DNA of 64,000 nucleotides from JABDLO01 sp035327565 (GTDB taxonomy: Bacteria > Bacteroidota > Bacteroidia > Chitinophagales > Saprospiraceae): positions 1 through 64,000 of the forward strand of contig DAOLDB010000001.1 of the NCBI GenBank assembly GCA_035327565.1, given 5' to 3'. A model generated the notes under the pieces. It saw only the letters and a list, made by a program, of their open reading frames with translations, ran no database searches and was not told the DNA's origin. Every line of letters starts with the position of its first letter. Within the stretch, counting starts at the first letter, position 1. A program made the translations under genes and the position numbers. This document shows, in pieces, positions 43,654-51,787 of the stretch.

Positions 43654-44961
43654 TTAAATATCTGGCTGGCTTCGGATGCTGGCTATCATTGCAATATACG
43701 ATGCATAAAAACGAATAGAGGTTTTCCATTCCAATTTTGATTCACCGGGAATATGATATTTATATTTAAGTTTGATTCTTTTAATCTCATTTTTGACTTG
43801 TTTGAGTTTTAATGTAGAACCTTCCCAAAAAGGGATGTGGTATCCTAATGCATAGAAATAAGATGCTTCCCTGATCTTAAAATAAAGCAATAACAAATCT
43901 TTTTCAATAGATAGAAGTGAATAATAATAGAGGCAATATCCGGCAATATAATCCGTAATTGCCAAAGCAAAGGCGTCATATCCTCCTTCCTCATAATAAT
44001 TGATATTATTCAACTCATTGAATATTATGCCCTTAAGTTCTTCTCTTCCGGCTGGAGCAGTAACTCCAAAAGTAAAAACAACCTCATAAAGCTCTTTAAT
44101 AAAATTTTCATAAGTTACATTCAACAAAGATTCGAGATCAAGCCTGAGTGCATCCATTTTCTCCACAGCTGTAGAAGGAGATGATTGAAAAAAATTTCTT
44201 TGTGATTCCCGAATTGTTTCCATGATCACCCCTTCAGGTTTTACAAGAAAATCGATTTTGAATAATGTGGACAATAGTAAATATGAACCCGCACCCGGGT
44301 GTTTATCCAGCTCAAAGGGGGTATGATTTAATATATTCAGCACCGTTTGGATCTGATGAATGAAAAAGTCATACTTAATCTTTTTTTCATTTTCAGTAAT
44401 TTCACGAATATGGCCTGAATCTACCCTCTGTATCGTGGGATAAGAATGAAGAATCAGGTCATCTTCCCGGTCAGCGGTTACAGACAATTCACGCAGGCAG
44501 TAAAACAAATAATAAGGCGAGGCTTCCCTTAGTGGGCATTTCATTGAAAGTCGGAGAATTCCTTCATGGGTGAGTGAAAACCGGGTATACTTCAGGTAGT
44601 AATTCTTTTCTAACATCTCAACGAACAATTCCTTTTCTTTAAAATTGGATTGAACTATGTTGGAAAATGCATGAAGTGCGCCTCCCTGAATGGAGCCTTC
44701 AATTCGCTTGGATCCCTGATATATGATGAAATGGAGTTGCTGTTCGCTTTTATGCAATATCACATTTTGTAATTCTTCATTCCTGAGATAATACAAAAAT
44801 GACCGGATACTTTCAATGTATCTTCCGGTATCATACAATTCAATAGCTAAATCCCATTGATCATAACGATCCTCCCCTTTGTATGCGTCAGAGTATCGAC
44901 CAAACATGATCTTTGGTTCAGGATCTTTGGATTTAACTATTTTTTTGAAAATTTTGCGCAA
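43654..44961 (-). CDS. conserved Bacteroidota protein with YbjN-like N-terminal region, unknown function
   Basis: A 435-residue cytosolic protein with no signal or membrane helix. The N-terminal part (MFGRYSDAYKGEDRYDQWDL, SIRSFLYYLRNEELQNV, LHAFSNIVQSNFKEKELF, RFSLTHEGILRLSMKCPL) has the helix-strand rhythm of YbjN-like domains, and the latter half is helical. I recall proteins starting FGRYSD-x-YK in Bacteroidota without a known role. The longest frame begins at TTG (44961); the first in-frame ATG is 44907. A -7-like TATTTTTG on the minus strand (44998-45005) is close upstream. Confidence 0.65.
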   Translation of the reverse strand: MRKIFKKIVKSKDPEPKIMFGRYSDAYKGEDRYDQWDLAIELYDTGRYIESIRSFLYYLRNEELQNVILHKSEQQLHFIIYQGSKRIEGSIQGGALHAFSNIVQSNFKEKELFVEMLEKNYYLKYTRFSLTHEGILRLSMKCPLREASPYYLFYCLRELSVTADREDDLILHSYPTIQRVDSGHIREITENEKKIKYDFFIHQIQTVLNILNHTPFELDKHPGAGSYLLLSTLFKIDFLVKPEGVIMETIRESQRNFFQSSPSTAVEKMDALRLDLESLLNVTYENFIKELYEVVFTFGVTAPAGREELKGIIFNELNNINYYEEGGYDAFALAITDYIAGYCLYYYSLLSIEKDLLLLYFKIREASYFYALGYHIPFWEGSTLKLKQVKNEIKRIKLKYKYHIPGESKLEWKTSIRFYASYIAMIASIRSQPDI

Positions 44962-45193
44962 TGCGATTTCAGATTTTTATAGTATAACAAAACAATACAA
45001 AAATAATCATACCCCTGAATGTGCTACATCGTTTTCATATTGGAGAATTACAAAATTCGGGTGTAACGAACGGTTTGTCTATAATTCTTATTGATTACAT
45101 TTTTCAAAATCATGCAACTATTATTAAGAAAAATAATGTAAAATGCAAAAACTACAATTTCTGCGTTTAGAATGAGCATAAATATTCTTATGT

Positions 45194-46006
45194 ATGAATT
45201 ATAAAACCTTTCAACCCAGTAGTAATTTAAAACCGCTTATTAAATGCTATTGGACGCTGGAAAGCCCGAAAGAGGATTTCCCTTTGCGCCAGACCATAGT
45301 TCCCGATGGATGCATAGAAATGATTTTTCATTATGGAGACTTATTTAAACAATATATTGAAAAAAACATATCGATTATTCAACCCCGTTGTTTTGTCATT
45401 GGCCAGCTTACGCAACCGTTGGAAATAGAACCAACAGGTGAGACAGGTATTTTCTCCGTTCGGTTTCACCCTCAGGGCTTTTTACCCTTTACACCCATCC
45501 CTTTGAAAGAGTTAGAAAATAAAGCCATATCACTAAAAAGCCTTTTTGGACAAGAAGGAAAGGAATTGGCTGATAACATGATCCAGTCCTATTCCACGCA
45601 GCAAAGGATTGTATTAATAGAGACTTTTTTACTTAGTCGTGTAGCCGATACAGATGCGATTGACCGTATTGTTCAGTCTACCATTGATACCCTCTTAACA
45701 GCCAACGGTCAATTGAGCATTGATGCAATTTCCAGGGAAAACTATATTCATAGGCGAAACCTGGAAAGAAAATTTTCAACAGCTATTGGTTTGAGTCCTA
45801 AACAACTTGCCAAAACCATCCGATTACAGGATACACTCAAAATGTTACTTAATCAAAAATTTACCAGCCTGACATCTCTATCTTATGAGGGAGGGTATTA
45901 TGACCAGTCCCATTTTATTAAGGATTTTAAAGAGTTTACCGGACTTACTCCCAGTGAATTTTATAGTGAGCATTTACAATTTTCGAAGTTGTTTTATGAA
46001 TCTTAG
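45194..46006 (+). CDS. AraC-family transcriptional regulator
   Basis: A 270-residue DNA-binding regulator. The N-terminal half (FQPSSNLKPLIKCYWTLESP, QTIVPDGCIEMIFHYGD, VIGQLTQPLEIEPTGETGIF) matches the DUF6597-type sensor seen in many Bacteroidota AraC proteins. The C-terminal half carries two helix-turn-helix units (DAISRENYIHRRNLERKFST, AIGLSPKQLAKTIRLQDTLK, LTSLSYEGGYYDQSHFIKDF, KEFTGLTPSEF). Its likely targets are the VOC and DUF6265 genes just downstream. Confidence 0.92.
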   Translation: MNYKTFQPSSNLKPLIKCYWTLESPKEDFPLRQTIVPDGCIEMIFHYGDLFKQYIEKNISIIQPRCFVIGQLTQPLEIEPTGETGIFSVRFHPQGFLPFTPIPLKELENKAISLKSLFGQEGKELADNMIQSYSTQQRIVLIETFLLSRVADTDAIDRIVQSTIDTLLTANGQLSIDAISRENYIHRRNLERKFSTAIGLSPKQLAKTIRLQDTLKMLLNQKFTSLTSLSYEGGYYDQSHFIKDFKEFTGLTPSEFYSEHLQFSKLFYES

Positions 46007-46143
46007 GATATATTTTTATAAGAAACAACCGTTTGCACTCTTTCAACTTTTATACGGATGTGCATTTTGTCGTTTTTTTACAATGACCGGAGTAGAGCGT
46101 TTTTCATCTTTGTGGTAATGTTCATTATAAAATAGAAGAGAAA

Positions 46144-46512
46144 ATGAAAAATTTTATCAATTGGTTTGAAATTCCGGCAAATGATTTAGATCGGGCAGTC
46201 AACTTTTATGAACGGGTTTTGAATACTGAAATCCAAAGAGTAGAATTGTTTGGAACTAAAATGGGTATGTTGTCTTCCGATGGCGATAATGTATCAGGCG
46301 CCATAGTGAAAGGAGAAGATTACAAGCCTTCAACCTCCGGCACTTTGATCTATCTCAATGCCGGAAATGATCTTCAGATTGCCTTGTCAAAAGTAGAAGA
46401 AAACGGCGGTAAGATACTTTTACCTAAGACACAAATCAGTCCCGAAATGGGATACTTTGCTCTGTTCTTAGACACTGAAGGCAATAAATTGGCATTTCAT
46501 TCGATCCATTAA
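46144..46512 (+). CDS. VOC-superfamily (glyoxalase-like) protein
   Basis: A 122-residue vicinal-oxygen-chelate protein with the two beta-alpha-beta-beta-beta modules: NWFEIPANDLDRAVNFYERV and TLIYLNAGNDLQIALSKVEE, ending MGYFALFLDTEGNKLAFHS. It is similar to the PhnB/glyoxalase-bleomycin-resistance branch; metal ligands cannot be assigned with confidence. It is 12 bp upstream of the DUF6265 gene and follows the AraC gene, so it probably belongs to an AraC-controlled unit. Confidence 0.88.
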   Translation: MKNFINWFEIPANDLDRAVNFYERVLNTEIQRVELFGTKMGMLSSDGDNVSGAIVKGEDYKPSTSGTLIYLNAGNDLQIALSKVEENGGKILLPKTQISPEMGYFALFLDTEGNKLAFHSIH

Positions 46513-46524
46513 AATATTTGAATT

Positions 46525-46995
46525 ATGAGTAAATTATTAGCCATCATTATATCAGCTATATTGGTTTTTTCATGGGTAAAAGATGCTGACCATGGCATGA
46601 ATAAAGCCCGTTGGCTTGAAGGACTTTGGGAAAACAAAACACCTAAAAGCTCCATTTACGAAGAATGGAAGAGAGTAAACAACAAAGAAATGTCAGCAAT
46701 CAATTACATCGTGAAAGATGGGGATACCATCGTTTTAGAAGAATTGCGCATTGTATCTGTGGATAATCAATTGCAATACATTTCAAAAGTAAGAAACCAA
46801 AATCAGGGACAGGCAGTAACATTTATACAGTCTTATCTGTCTGAGACAGAAATGATTTTTGAAAATCCTGACCATGATTTTCCTCAACAAATTAAATATG
46901 TGAGAGTCAATCAGGATTCGCTGGTGGCTTCCATTCATGGGTTGAGAAATGGGCAGGAGCGTACAATCAACTTTCCAATGAAGCGGATGAGGTGA
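46525..46995 (+). CDS. secreted DUF6265-like lipocalin-type protein
   Basis: A 156-residue protein with an N-terminal signal sequence (LLAIIISAILVFSWVKDAD) and a body of beta strands in the DUF6265 style: KARWLEGLWENKTPKSSIYE, NKEMSAINYIVKDGDTIVLE, ENPDHDFPQQIKYVRVNQDS and ASIHGLRNGQERTINFPMKR. Such proteins resemble small lipocalin-like folds that bind hydrophobic ligands; no function is established. Translation is likely coupled with the VOC gene 12 bp upstream. Confidence 0.78.
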   Translation: MSKLLAIIISAILVFSWVKDADHGMNKARWLEGLWENKTPKSSIYEEWKRVNNKEMSAINYIVKDGDTIVLEELRIVSVDNQLQYISKVRNQNQGQAVTFIQSYLSETEMIFENPDHDFPQQIKYVRVNQDSLVASIHGLRNGQERTINFPMKRMR

Positions 46996-47157
46996 TGTTG
47001 ATGCATGCAGTCCGTTGGGCAGAAAATGTTTAGGCGTTGATTCGTGTAGGTGTTGAGTCATTGACATTGAATAACAATAAGTAAGTATAAAATGACTGAC
47101 AGGACTCTCAATAGGGAGGAGTTGTTGACCTATTGACAGGACACTGATAATAAGAAA

Positions 47158-47185
47158 GGGCTACAATAGAAAACTATTGTAGCCC
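47158..47185. terminator. 12-bp perfect hairpin, bidirectional terminator
   Basis: GGGCTACAATAG (47158-47169) and CTATTGTAGCCC (47174-47185) form a perfect 12-bp stem around AAAA. On the plus strand TTATTTG follows; on the minus strand TTTCTTATT follows. It lies just downstream of the tRNA-Pro gene on the minus strand and past the DUF6265 gene on the plus strand, so it can end both transcripts. Confidence 0.8.
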
Positions 47186-47198
47186 TTATTTGTAACGG

Positions 47199-47273
47199 TC
47201 GGGGCAGCAGGATTCGAACCTGCGACCCCCTGCTCCCAAAGCAGGTACGCTAACCGGACTGCGCTATGCCCCG
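47199..47273 (-). tRNA. tRNA-Pro (anticodon TGG)
   Basis: The minus strand gives a 75-nt cloverleaf: acceptor CGGGGCA pairs with TGCCCCG, a D-arm with AGTCCGGTTAG, an anticodon loop CTTTGGGAG with TGG, and a T-arm GGTTCGAATCC. CCA is not encoded. It follows tRNA-Ser by 39 bp and ends before the terminator. Confidence 0.95.
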
Positions 47274-47312
47274 AATCCACTTCAAGTTGATCCTTCGACC
47301 TTAATAAAGTGG

Positions 47313-47401
47313 CGGTGAGGGAGGGATTCGAACCCTCGATACCCCTTTCAGAGTACGCCGGTTTAGCAAACCGGTGGTTTCAGCCACTCACCCACCTCAC
47401 C
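47313..47401 (-). tRNA. tRNA-Ser (anticodon GCT)
   Basis: The minus strand gives an 89-nt gene: acceptor GGTGAGG with CCTCACC, anticodon loop TTTGCTAAA (GCT), a long variable arm (CGTACTCTGAAAGGGGTA) typical of serine tRNA, and a T-loop GGTTCGAATCC. CCA is not encoded. It has its own promoter at 47427-47455. Confidence 0.95.
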
Positions 47402-47426
47402 AGAAGTCCTTTTTTCTTAGGCCCCG

Positions 47427-47455
47427 CAAATATAGAAAAGCTGTTATAATAACAA
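47427..47455 (-). promoter_or_regulatory. promoter of tRNA-Ser/tRNA-Pro
   Basis: On the minus strand TTG (47453-47455) and a perfect TAnnTTTG (TATATTTG, 47427-47434) are 18 bp apart, ending 26 bp before the tRNA-Ser 5' end. This implies Ser and Pro are expressed separately from tRNA-Val and the thioredoxin-like gene. Confidence 0.6.
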
Positions 47456-47521
47456 CTTATATAGGAAAACATTTTTACTACAAAAGTTTGCAGTCCAGAA
47501 TCAACATGTAATTTAACCGGG

Positions 47522-47596
47522 TGGGACTTGGCGGACTCGAACCGCCGGCCTCATGCCTGTCAAGCATGCGCTCTAAACCAGCTGAGCTAAAGTCCC
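47522..47596 (-). tRNA. tRNA-Val (anticodon GAC)
   Basis: The minus strand gives a 75-nt cloverleaf: acceptor GGGACTT with AAGTCCC, D-arm TTAGCTCAGCTGG, anticodon stem CATGC/GCATG around TTGACAG (GAC), and T-arm GGTTCGAGTCC. It begins 28 bp after the thioredoxin-like gene ends, with no promoter match in that gap, so read-through from that gene is plausible. Confidence 0.93.
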
Positions 47597-47624
47597 GGAT
47601 TAATGGATTGCAAAATAAATCTTT

Positions 47625-48155
47625 TTATCCTTTACTTCCAATAGCGTTGACCATATCTTTTAATACCTCAAGCATTTTTTCAGGGTCGTGATACCCCACA
47701 GCCACGGAAATTTTTTCTTTGTTCTCATCCATAAATACCAAAGATGGGTAACTTGGCCTCCTCCCTAATAATAAAAATGTCAAAGTATTAATACCATTTT
47801 TGCCTCCTGGAATCCATTCATACTTCTTACCGCCGAATTCTACTGGATCCTGAATTTCGGCATTAAATTTTACCACATAAAAATGTTTTTCCAAAAATGA
47901 CTTAACTTCTTCATCAGTGAATGTGTTTTGGTCCATTACCTTACACCAGACACACCAATCAGTGTAGACATCTACCAGGTATTTCTTTTTTGATGGAGCT
48001 TCCATTGCATCCATTTCGTCTATTTTTAGCCAATTCAATTCACCATTCACCAAAGTGGGCACATCACTTTGGTCTGCATTTTTACACCCCTTTCCAATAA
48101 TCATACAAATCACGAAGAGGAATGTAAGTGTCCAATCACTATATCGAAACTGCAT
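47625..48155 (-). CDS. thioredoxin-fold lipoprotein with WCVWC motif
   Basis: A 176-residue exported protein. A hydrophobic segment with a Cys (TFLFVICMIIGKGCKNAD) suggests a lipoprotein. The mature part has the DsbD-gamma/DUF255-like thioredoxin fold, VDVYTDWCVWCKVMDQNTFT with CxxC, and a cis-Pro in GRRPSYPSLVFMDENKEK. It may reduce or relay electrons to periplasmic disulfides. It lies between dnaA (upstream) and the tRNAs, on the same strand. Confidence 0.88.
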   Translation of the reverse strand: MQFRYSDWTLTFLFVICMIIGKGCKNADQSDVPTLVNGELNWLKIDEMDAMEAPSKKKYLVDVYTDWCVWCKVMDQNTFTDEEVKSFLEKHFYVVKFNAEIQDPVEFGGKKYEWIPGGKNGINTLTFLLLGRRPSYPSLVFMDENKEKISVAVGYHDPEKMLEVLKDMVNAIGSKG

Positions 48156-48207
48156 TAAGTAATTTATTTGAAAATACTCTCAAAGAACGAAGCAAAGTCA
48201 TTCTTCA

Positions 48208-49596
48208 TTATTCGTAGAGGTGCATCAAAACCTTTTTTTCAAGTTCAACAACTGTATCTTTAAATAATAAGTCCGTATCCATCATATCTTTTACTGCCTG
48301 TAAAGAGTAGATGACCGTTGAGTGATCTCGATTGCCAAAATTTTTCCCTATACTTTTCAATGAATTGTTTGTGTAGTTTTTTGCAAGATACATTGAAAGT
48401 TGGCGAGCAATGACAATTTCCCTTTTCCTGGTTTTGGAATGTAATTTGTCAAGAGGCAGTCGAAAATGATCAGCAACCAATTTCTTAATATTTTCTATAG
48501 TGACTTCTTTATTCACCTGGCCTATAAACTGGGATACTACTTCTTTTACCAGATCTATGTCGATCCTTCGTCTATTTAATGTGGATTGTGCAATAAGCGA
48601 TATCAATACACCCTCCAACTCTCTGATATTATTTTTAATATGGTAACAAATGAAATCAATCATTTCATCAGATAACTTCAGGCTTTCCTTATCAATCTTT
48701 TTTTGAAGGATTGCTTTCCTGATCTCAAAATCAGGAGTTGAAAGTTCAGCACTCAGTCCCCATTTGAATCTTGATATTAAGCGACTTTCTACATCATCTA
48801 AATCCTTGGGAGCTCTATCAGAGGTAAGTATAATTTGCTTACCATTTTGATGCAAATCATTAAAAATATTAAAAAATATTTCCTGGGTCTTAGGTTTTTT
48901 GGCCAGGAACTGTATATCGTCAATGATCAGAACATCTATCATTTGATAGAAATGCATAAAGTCACTCAGCGAATTTTCTTTTATGGCATTGATAACCTGA
49001 TTGGTAAACTTCTCCGTAGGTACATACAATATCTGTGCGGCGCTATTCTTTGTGCTGATTTCATTACCTATCGCTTGGGCCAGATGTGTTTTTCCAAGGC
49101 CTACATCACCAAATATAACCAATGGATTGAATGCAGTTTTTCCAGGATTCATTGAAATGGCCGTACCTGCCCCTTTTGCCAACCGGTTGCAATCCCCTTC
49201 CACAAAGGACGAAAAGGTATAGTTTGCATTCAGTTGATTTTCAATTTTCAGTTTCTTTATTCCCGGAATCACAAAAGGATTCTTTATCTCTTCTTTCTGG
49301 TTGTACCCATTAGTATTAGCAAGATTTCCAATTTTCCTGTGATTCTCAATAAGAAATTGATACTCCAGTCTTCCGTTTTCCCCCATTACTTTTCGTATTG
49401 CCTTTTTGAGTACACTTACATAATGTTCCTCAAGCCATTCGTAAAAAAAACGGTTTGGCACTTGTATAGTTAATACTTCTCCTGTCGCTTTGATCGGTTT
49501 TATCGGTTCAAACCAGGTTTTATAACTTTGTTGGTTTACGGCTTTACTGATTATTTCGAGACAATCATTCCAGGTTAATATGTGGTCTTTCGTCAT
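48208..49596 (-). CDS. dnaA: chromosomal replication initiator DnaA
   Basis: A 462-residue AAA+ protein that opens the replication origin. Domain I is at residues about 1-80 (WNDCLEIISKAVNQQSYKTW), followed by a short linker, a AAA+ core from about 120 (NYTFSSFVEGDCNRLA; Walker A GDVGLGKTHL; Walker B DVLIIDDIQFL; sensor TSDRAPKDLDDVESRL), and a C-terminal DNA-binding domain with the signature GNRDHSTVIYSLQAV. Start ATG at 49596. Neither dnaN nor gyrB is adjacent, which is common in Bacteroidota. Confidence 0.97.
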   Translation of the reverse strand: MTKDHILTWNDCLEIISKAVNQQSYKTWFEPIKPIKATGEVLTIQVPNRFFYEWLEEHYVSVLKKAIRKVMGENGRLEYQFLIENHRKIGNLANTNGYNQKEEIKNPFVIPGIKKLKIENQLNANYTFSSFVEGDCNRLAKGAGTAISMNPGKTAFNPLVIFGDVGLGKTHLAQAIGNEISTKNSAAQILYVPTEKFTNQVINAIKENSLSDFMHFYQMIDVLIIDDIQFLAKKPKTQEIFFNIFNDLHQNGKQIILTSDRAPKDLDDVESRLISRFKWGLSAELSTPDFEIRKAILQKKIDKESLKLSDEMIDFICYHIKNNIRELEGVLISLIAQSTLNRRRIDIDLVKEVVSQFIGQVNKEVTIENIKKLVADHFRLPLDKLHSKTRKREIVIARQLSMYLAKNYTNNSLKSIGKNFGNRDHSTVIYSLQAVKDMMDTDLLFKDTVVELEKKVLMHLYE

Positions 49597-49924
49597 TCTC
49601 CCAATCTTAAAATTTATCCAGCGTAATCAAAAACCAAGAACCTGTCACAATGTATTGAATTCAATACTCAAAGCAACTTAGCTCTTGCTCACTGTGGTAG
49701 TATTCCTTCTTCGAGATTTCGGCTTGTGGTGTACAAAAATGATAAAATTTCGGGTTCAGACAAAAGATTTTGAAACTATTTTTATAAAAATTTTTTATTT
49801 TAAAATATTGATAAACAGTTAGATATATAATTAAAATATTATATGAATATCCATTTTGATAATATTAAATTATAATTCGATATGTAGTATTTTTCATAAT
49901 TGTTAAGTTATCAAATATTTAACC
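49597..49924. other. 328-bp AT-rich region upstream of dnaA
   Basis: The part from about 49740 to 49920 is strongly AT-rich. No good 9-bp DnaA boxes (TTATCCACA-like) were found on either strand; the best near-match is TTATCCAGC at 49614-49622, which is a 7-of-9 match and close to the gene start. No -33/-7 pair stands out. An origin here is not supported by eye; a skew plot would be needed. Confidence 0.4.
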
Positions 49925-50839
49925 CTATGTTATGAAAGTATTACTGCATGAAATGCATTTTCCTTTCTTGTTGCGTTCAAAAAGCACATCCAAACGTCCA
50001 AGCATTATACCTGCCCAACCTACCTGGTTGATGATTACTGGTTGACCTGATTTGTTTTTTAAAAAATCTGGTTGCCGCATAAATGTGTGTGTGTGTCCTC
50101 CGATAATTAAATCAATATCCTGGGTTTCGGTAGCGAGAACGTAATCAGACACTTTATCGTGATTATATCGGTAACCCAGATGTGATAGGCATATCACATA
50201 ATCACATTTTAATTCGTGTTTTAATCTTTTAGCTACTATTTGAACACACCGTACGGGATCCATGTAAACGGTTTCTTTGTAAAGTGCTCCAGGCACTAAA
50301 CCTTCCAATTGAATTCCAACACCGGTAATTCCAATTTTAATATCTTTTTTCTGAATGATCAAGTGATCTCTCGTTTTCCCAGCCATCACGGTATTTGAAA
50401 AATCATAATTACAGATGACAAAAGGGAAGTTAGCATGAACCAATTGCTTTTCCAATCCATCGATTCCACCATCAAAATCATGATTTCCTATCGTAGCAGC
50501 ATCATACTGCATAGCTGACATCAACTTAATTTCCAGCTCTCCATCATAAAAATTAAAATATGGGGTTCCCTGAAAAATATCTCCTGCATCCAGAAGCACT
50601 ACATGTTCTTCCTGGTTTCGAATATGGTTAATTAAAGCTGCCCTTTTTGAAGCTCCGCCCATTCCTGCATTTCTTGAGCCATCATCAGGAAAAGGATCAA
50701 TCCGGCTGTGAACATCATTGGTATGCAACAAAGTTATGCGGGTAATATTAATATCATCTATCCACTCAAATGGAATACCAGGAGTTACCAAAGCCAGTGA
50801 AGCCCATCCAGCCTTATTTATAAAAGTACGTCTATCCAT
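49925..50839 (-). CDS. exported metallophosphatase, 5'-nucleotidase N-terminal type
   Basis: A 304-residue calcineurin-like phosphoesterase with a Tat-like signal (DRRTFINKAGWASLALVTPG). Metal ligands are visible: D-V-H in LLHTNDVHSRIDPF, a D-x-G-D in VLLDAGDIFQGTP, G-N-H-D-F-D (ATIGNHDFDGG), H in CLSHLGYR and G-G-H-T-H in LIIGGHTHTFMRQ. This is the catalytic half of 5'-nucleotidase/UDP-sugar hydrolase. The substrate-binding half is encoded separately just upstream with a one-base overlap (TAATG). Together they should release nucleosides and phosphate in the periplasm. Confidence 0.93.
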   Translation of the reverse strand: MDRRTFINKAGWASLALVTPGIPFEWIDDINITRITLLHTNDVHSRIDPFPDDGSRNAGMGGASKRAALINHIRNQEEHVVLLDAGDIFQGTPYFNFYDGELEIKLMSAMQYDAATIGNHDFDGGIDGLEKQLVHANFPFVICNYDFSNTVMAGKTRDHLIIQKKDIKIGITGVGIQLEGLVPGALYKETVYMDPVRCVQIVAKRLKHELKCDYVICLSHLGYRYNHDKVSDYVLATETQDIDLIIGGHTHTFMRQPDFLKNKSGQPVIINQVGWAGIMLGRLDVLFERNKKGKCISCSNTFIT

Positions 50840-51570
50840 TATTCTGTAAATATTCTGATTTCATCGTTATAGGGAATAATTCCATTATGCTCACCAAGCC
50901 AAAGTAAAATTCCATCCCTGATCAATAGTTCCAGGTCAATTCTTTCAGAATCTGCCAGGAAAAAACAATCGTCCCCACCGTCTGCAATAAAATCAGGTAA
51001 TGCAAAAGTGTATTGCTTTTCAAGATCAAAGGGTTTACCGTTGACCATGATTTCCATTGCCTGATCATCAATAATGGTAAAGGAGGTTCCCCGGCTAAGC
51101 GGCCATCCCCCGTATTGTGCTATCCTGTCAAATAATTTTCTTACAGTTTCTCCTGAGGATTTCAAAATCACCAGTTTGTTTTCAAAAGGCATCAGTTCAA
51201 AGATTTTCCCCCTGGTGACTTCCCCTGCTGCTATTTGAGGAATCCGAATCCCCCCAAAATTCTGAATAGCAAAATCTATTTCAAAACTACTCATCTCATT
51301 AGCCAGATCCAAAAGCATATCAGCCATCCAATTATTTAATGGCGAATTAGGCTTTACTTTGAACATATCTTTCTCTGCCCAACCGACAACAGAATTCATT
51401 TCCTTTTCAATAGCTTCCCTGTATGGTAATATTATACTATCAACCAGTGAATGGGTGGCTTCCATCTTATCGTCCATTCTATACGACTCATATCTGACAT
51501 CGGCAGTATAAGTCTTCATGGAACAAGCAACCTGCAATACAAGAAAGAAAACTATTACAAAATTCTTCAT
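50839..51570 (-). CDS. 5'-nucleotidase C-terminal domain lipoprotein
   Basis: A 243-residue protein from the ATG at 51570, chosen because it gives a clean lipoprotein signal (FVIVFFLVLQVACSMK); the frame is open to a GTG at 51618. The body is the 5_nucleotid_C substrate-binding domain: NSPLNNWMADMLLDLANE, DFAIQNFGGIRIPQIAAGEV, TRGKIFELMPFENKLVILKS, and TFALPDFIADGGDDCFFLA. The G-G-I-R and N-x-L motifs bind the nucleotide base. Split N- and C-halves are common in Bacteroidota. The stop codon overlaps the start of the phosphatase gene by one base. Confidence 0.92.
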   Translation of the reverse strand: MKNFVIVFFLVLQVACSMKTYTADVRYESYRMDDKMEATHSLVDSIILPYREAIEKEMNSVVGWAEKDMFKVKPNSPLNNWMADMLLDLANEMSSFEIDFAIQNFGGIRIPQIAAGEVTRGKIFELMPFENKLVILKSSGETVRKLFDRIAQYGGWPLSRGTSFTIIDDQAMEIMVNGKPFDLEKQYTFALPDFIADGGDDCFFLADSERIDLELLIRDGILLWLGEHNGIIPYNDEIRIFTE

Positions 51571-51787
51571 TGCCATTTTTGAAGCGAAAAAACAAAATCT
51601 CATCTTATTTGACATCACCGACCTTGATAAATTTATAATAAATATTTATGATTTGTTCATTGGGCCTGCTTTTTTTTATCATCAGAAAGAAAGATAATGA
51701 ATTTTAGTTTCCTCTCCCATTGCCTATTAATATTGCTGTACTTTTTATGGAGTTTCATTACTTTTGATCTTCTTTTAAATCCCCGCT

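Noticed and set aside
47199..47596. tRNA genes as an integrative-element attachment site
   Set aside because: No integrase, direct repeat of a tRNA end or foreign-looking cargo was seen beside the tRNAs.
49614..49622. TTATCCAGC as a DnaA box
   Set aside because: Only 7 of 9 positions match, it is a single copy and it lies almost at the dnaA start, so it does not make an origin.
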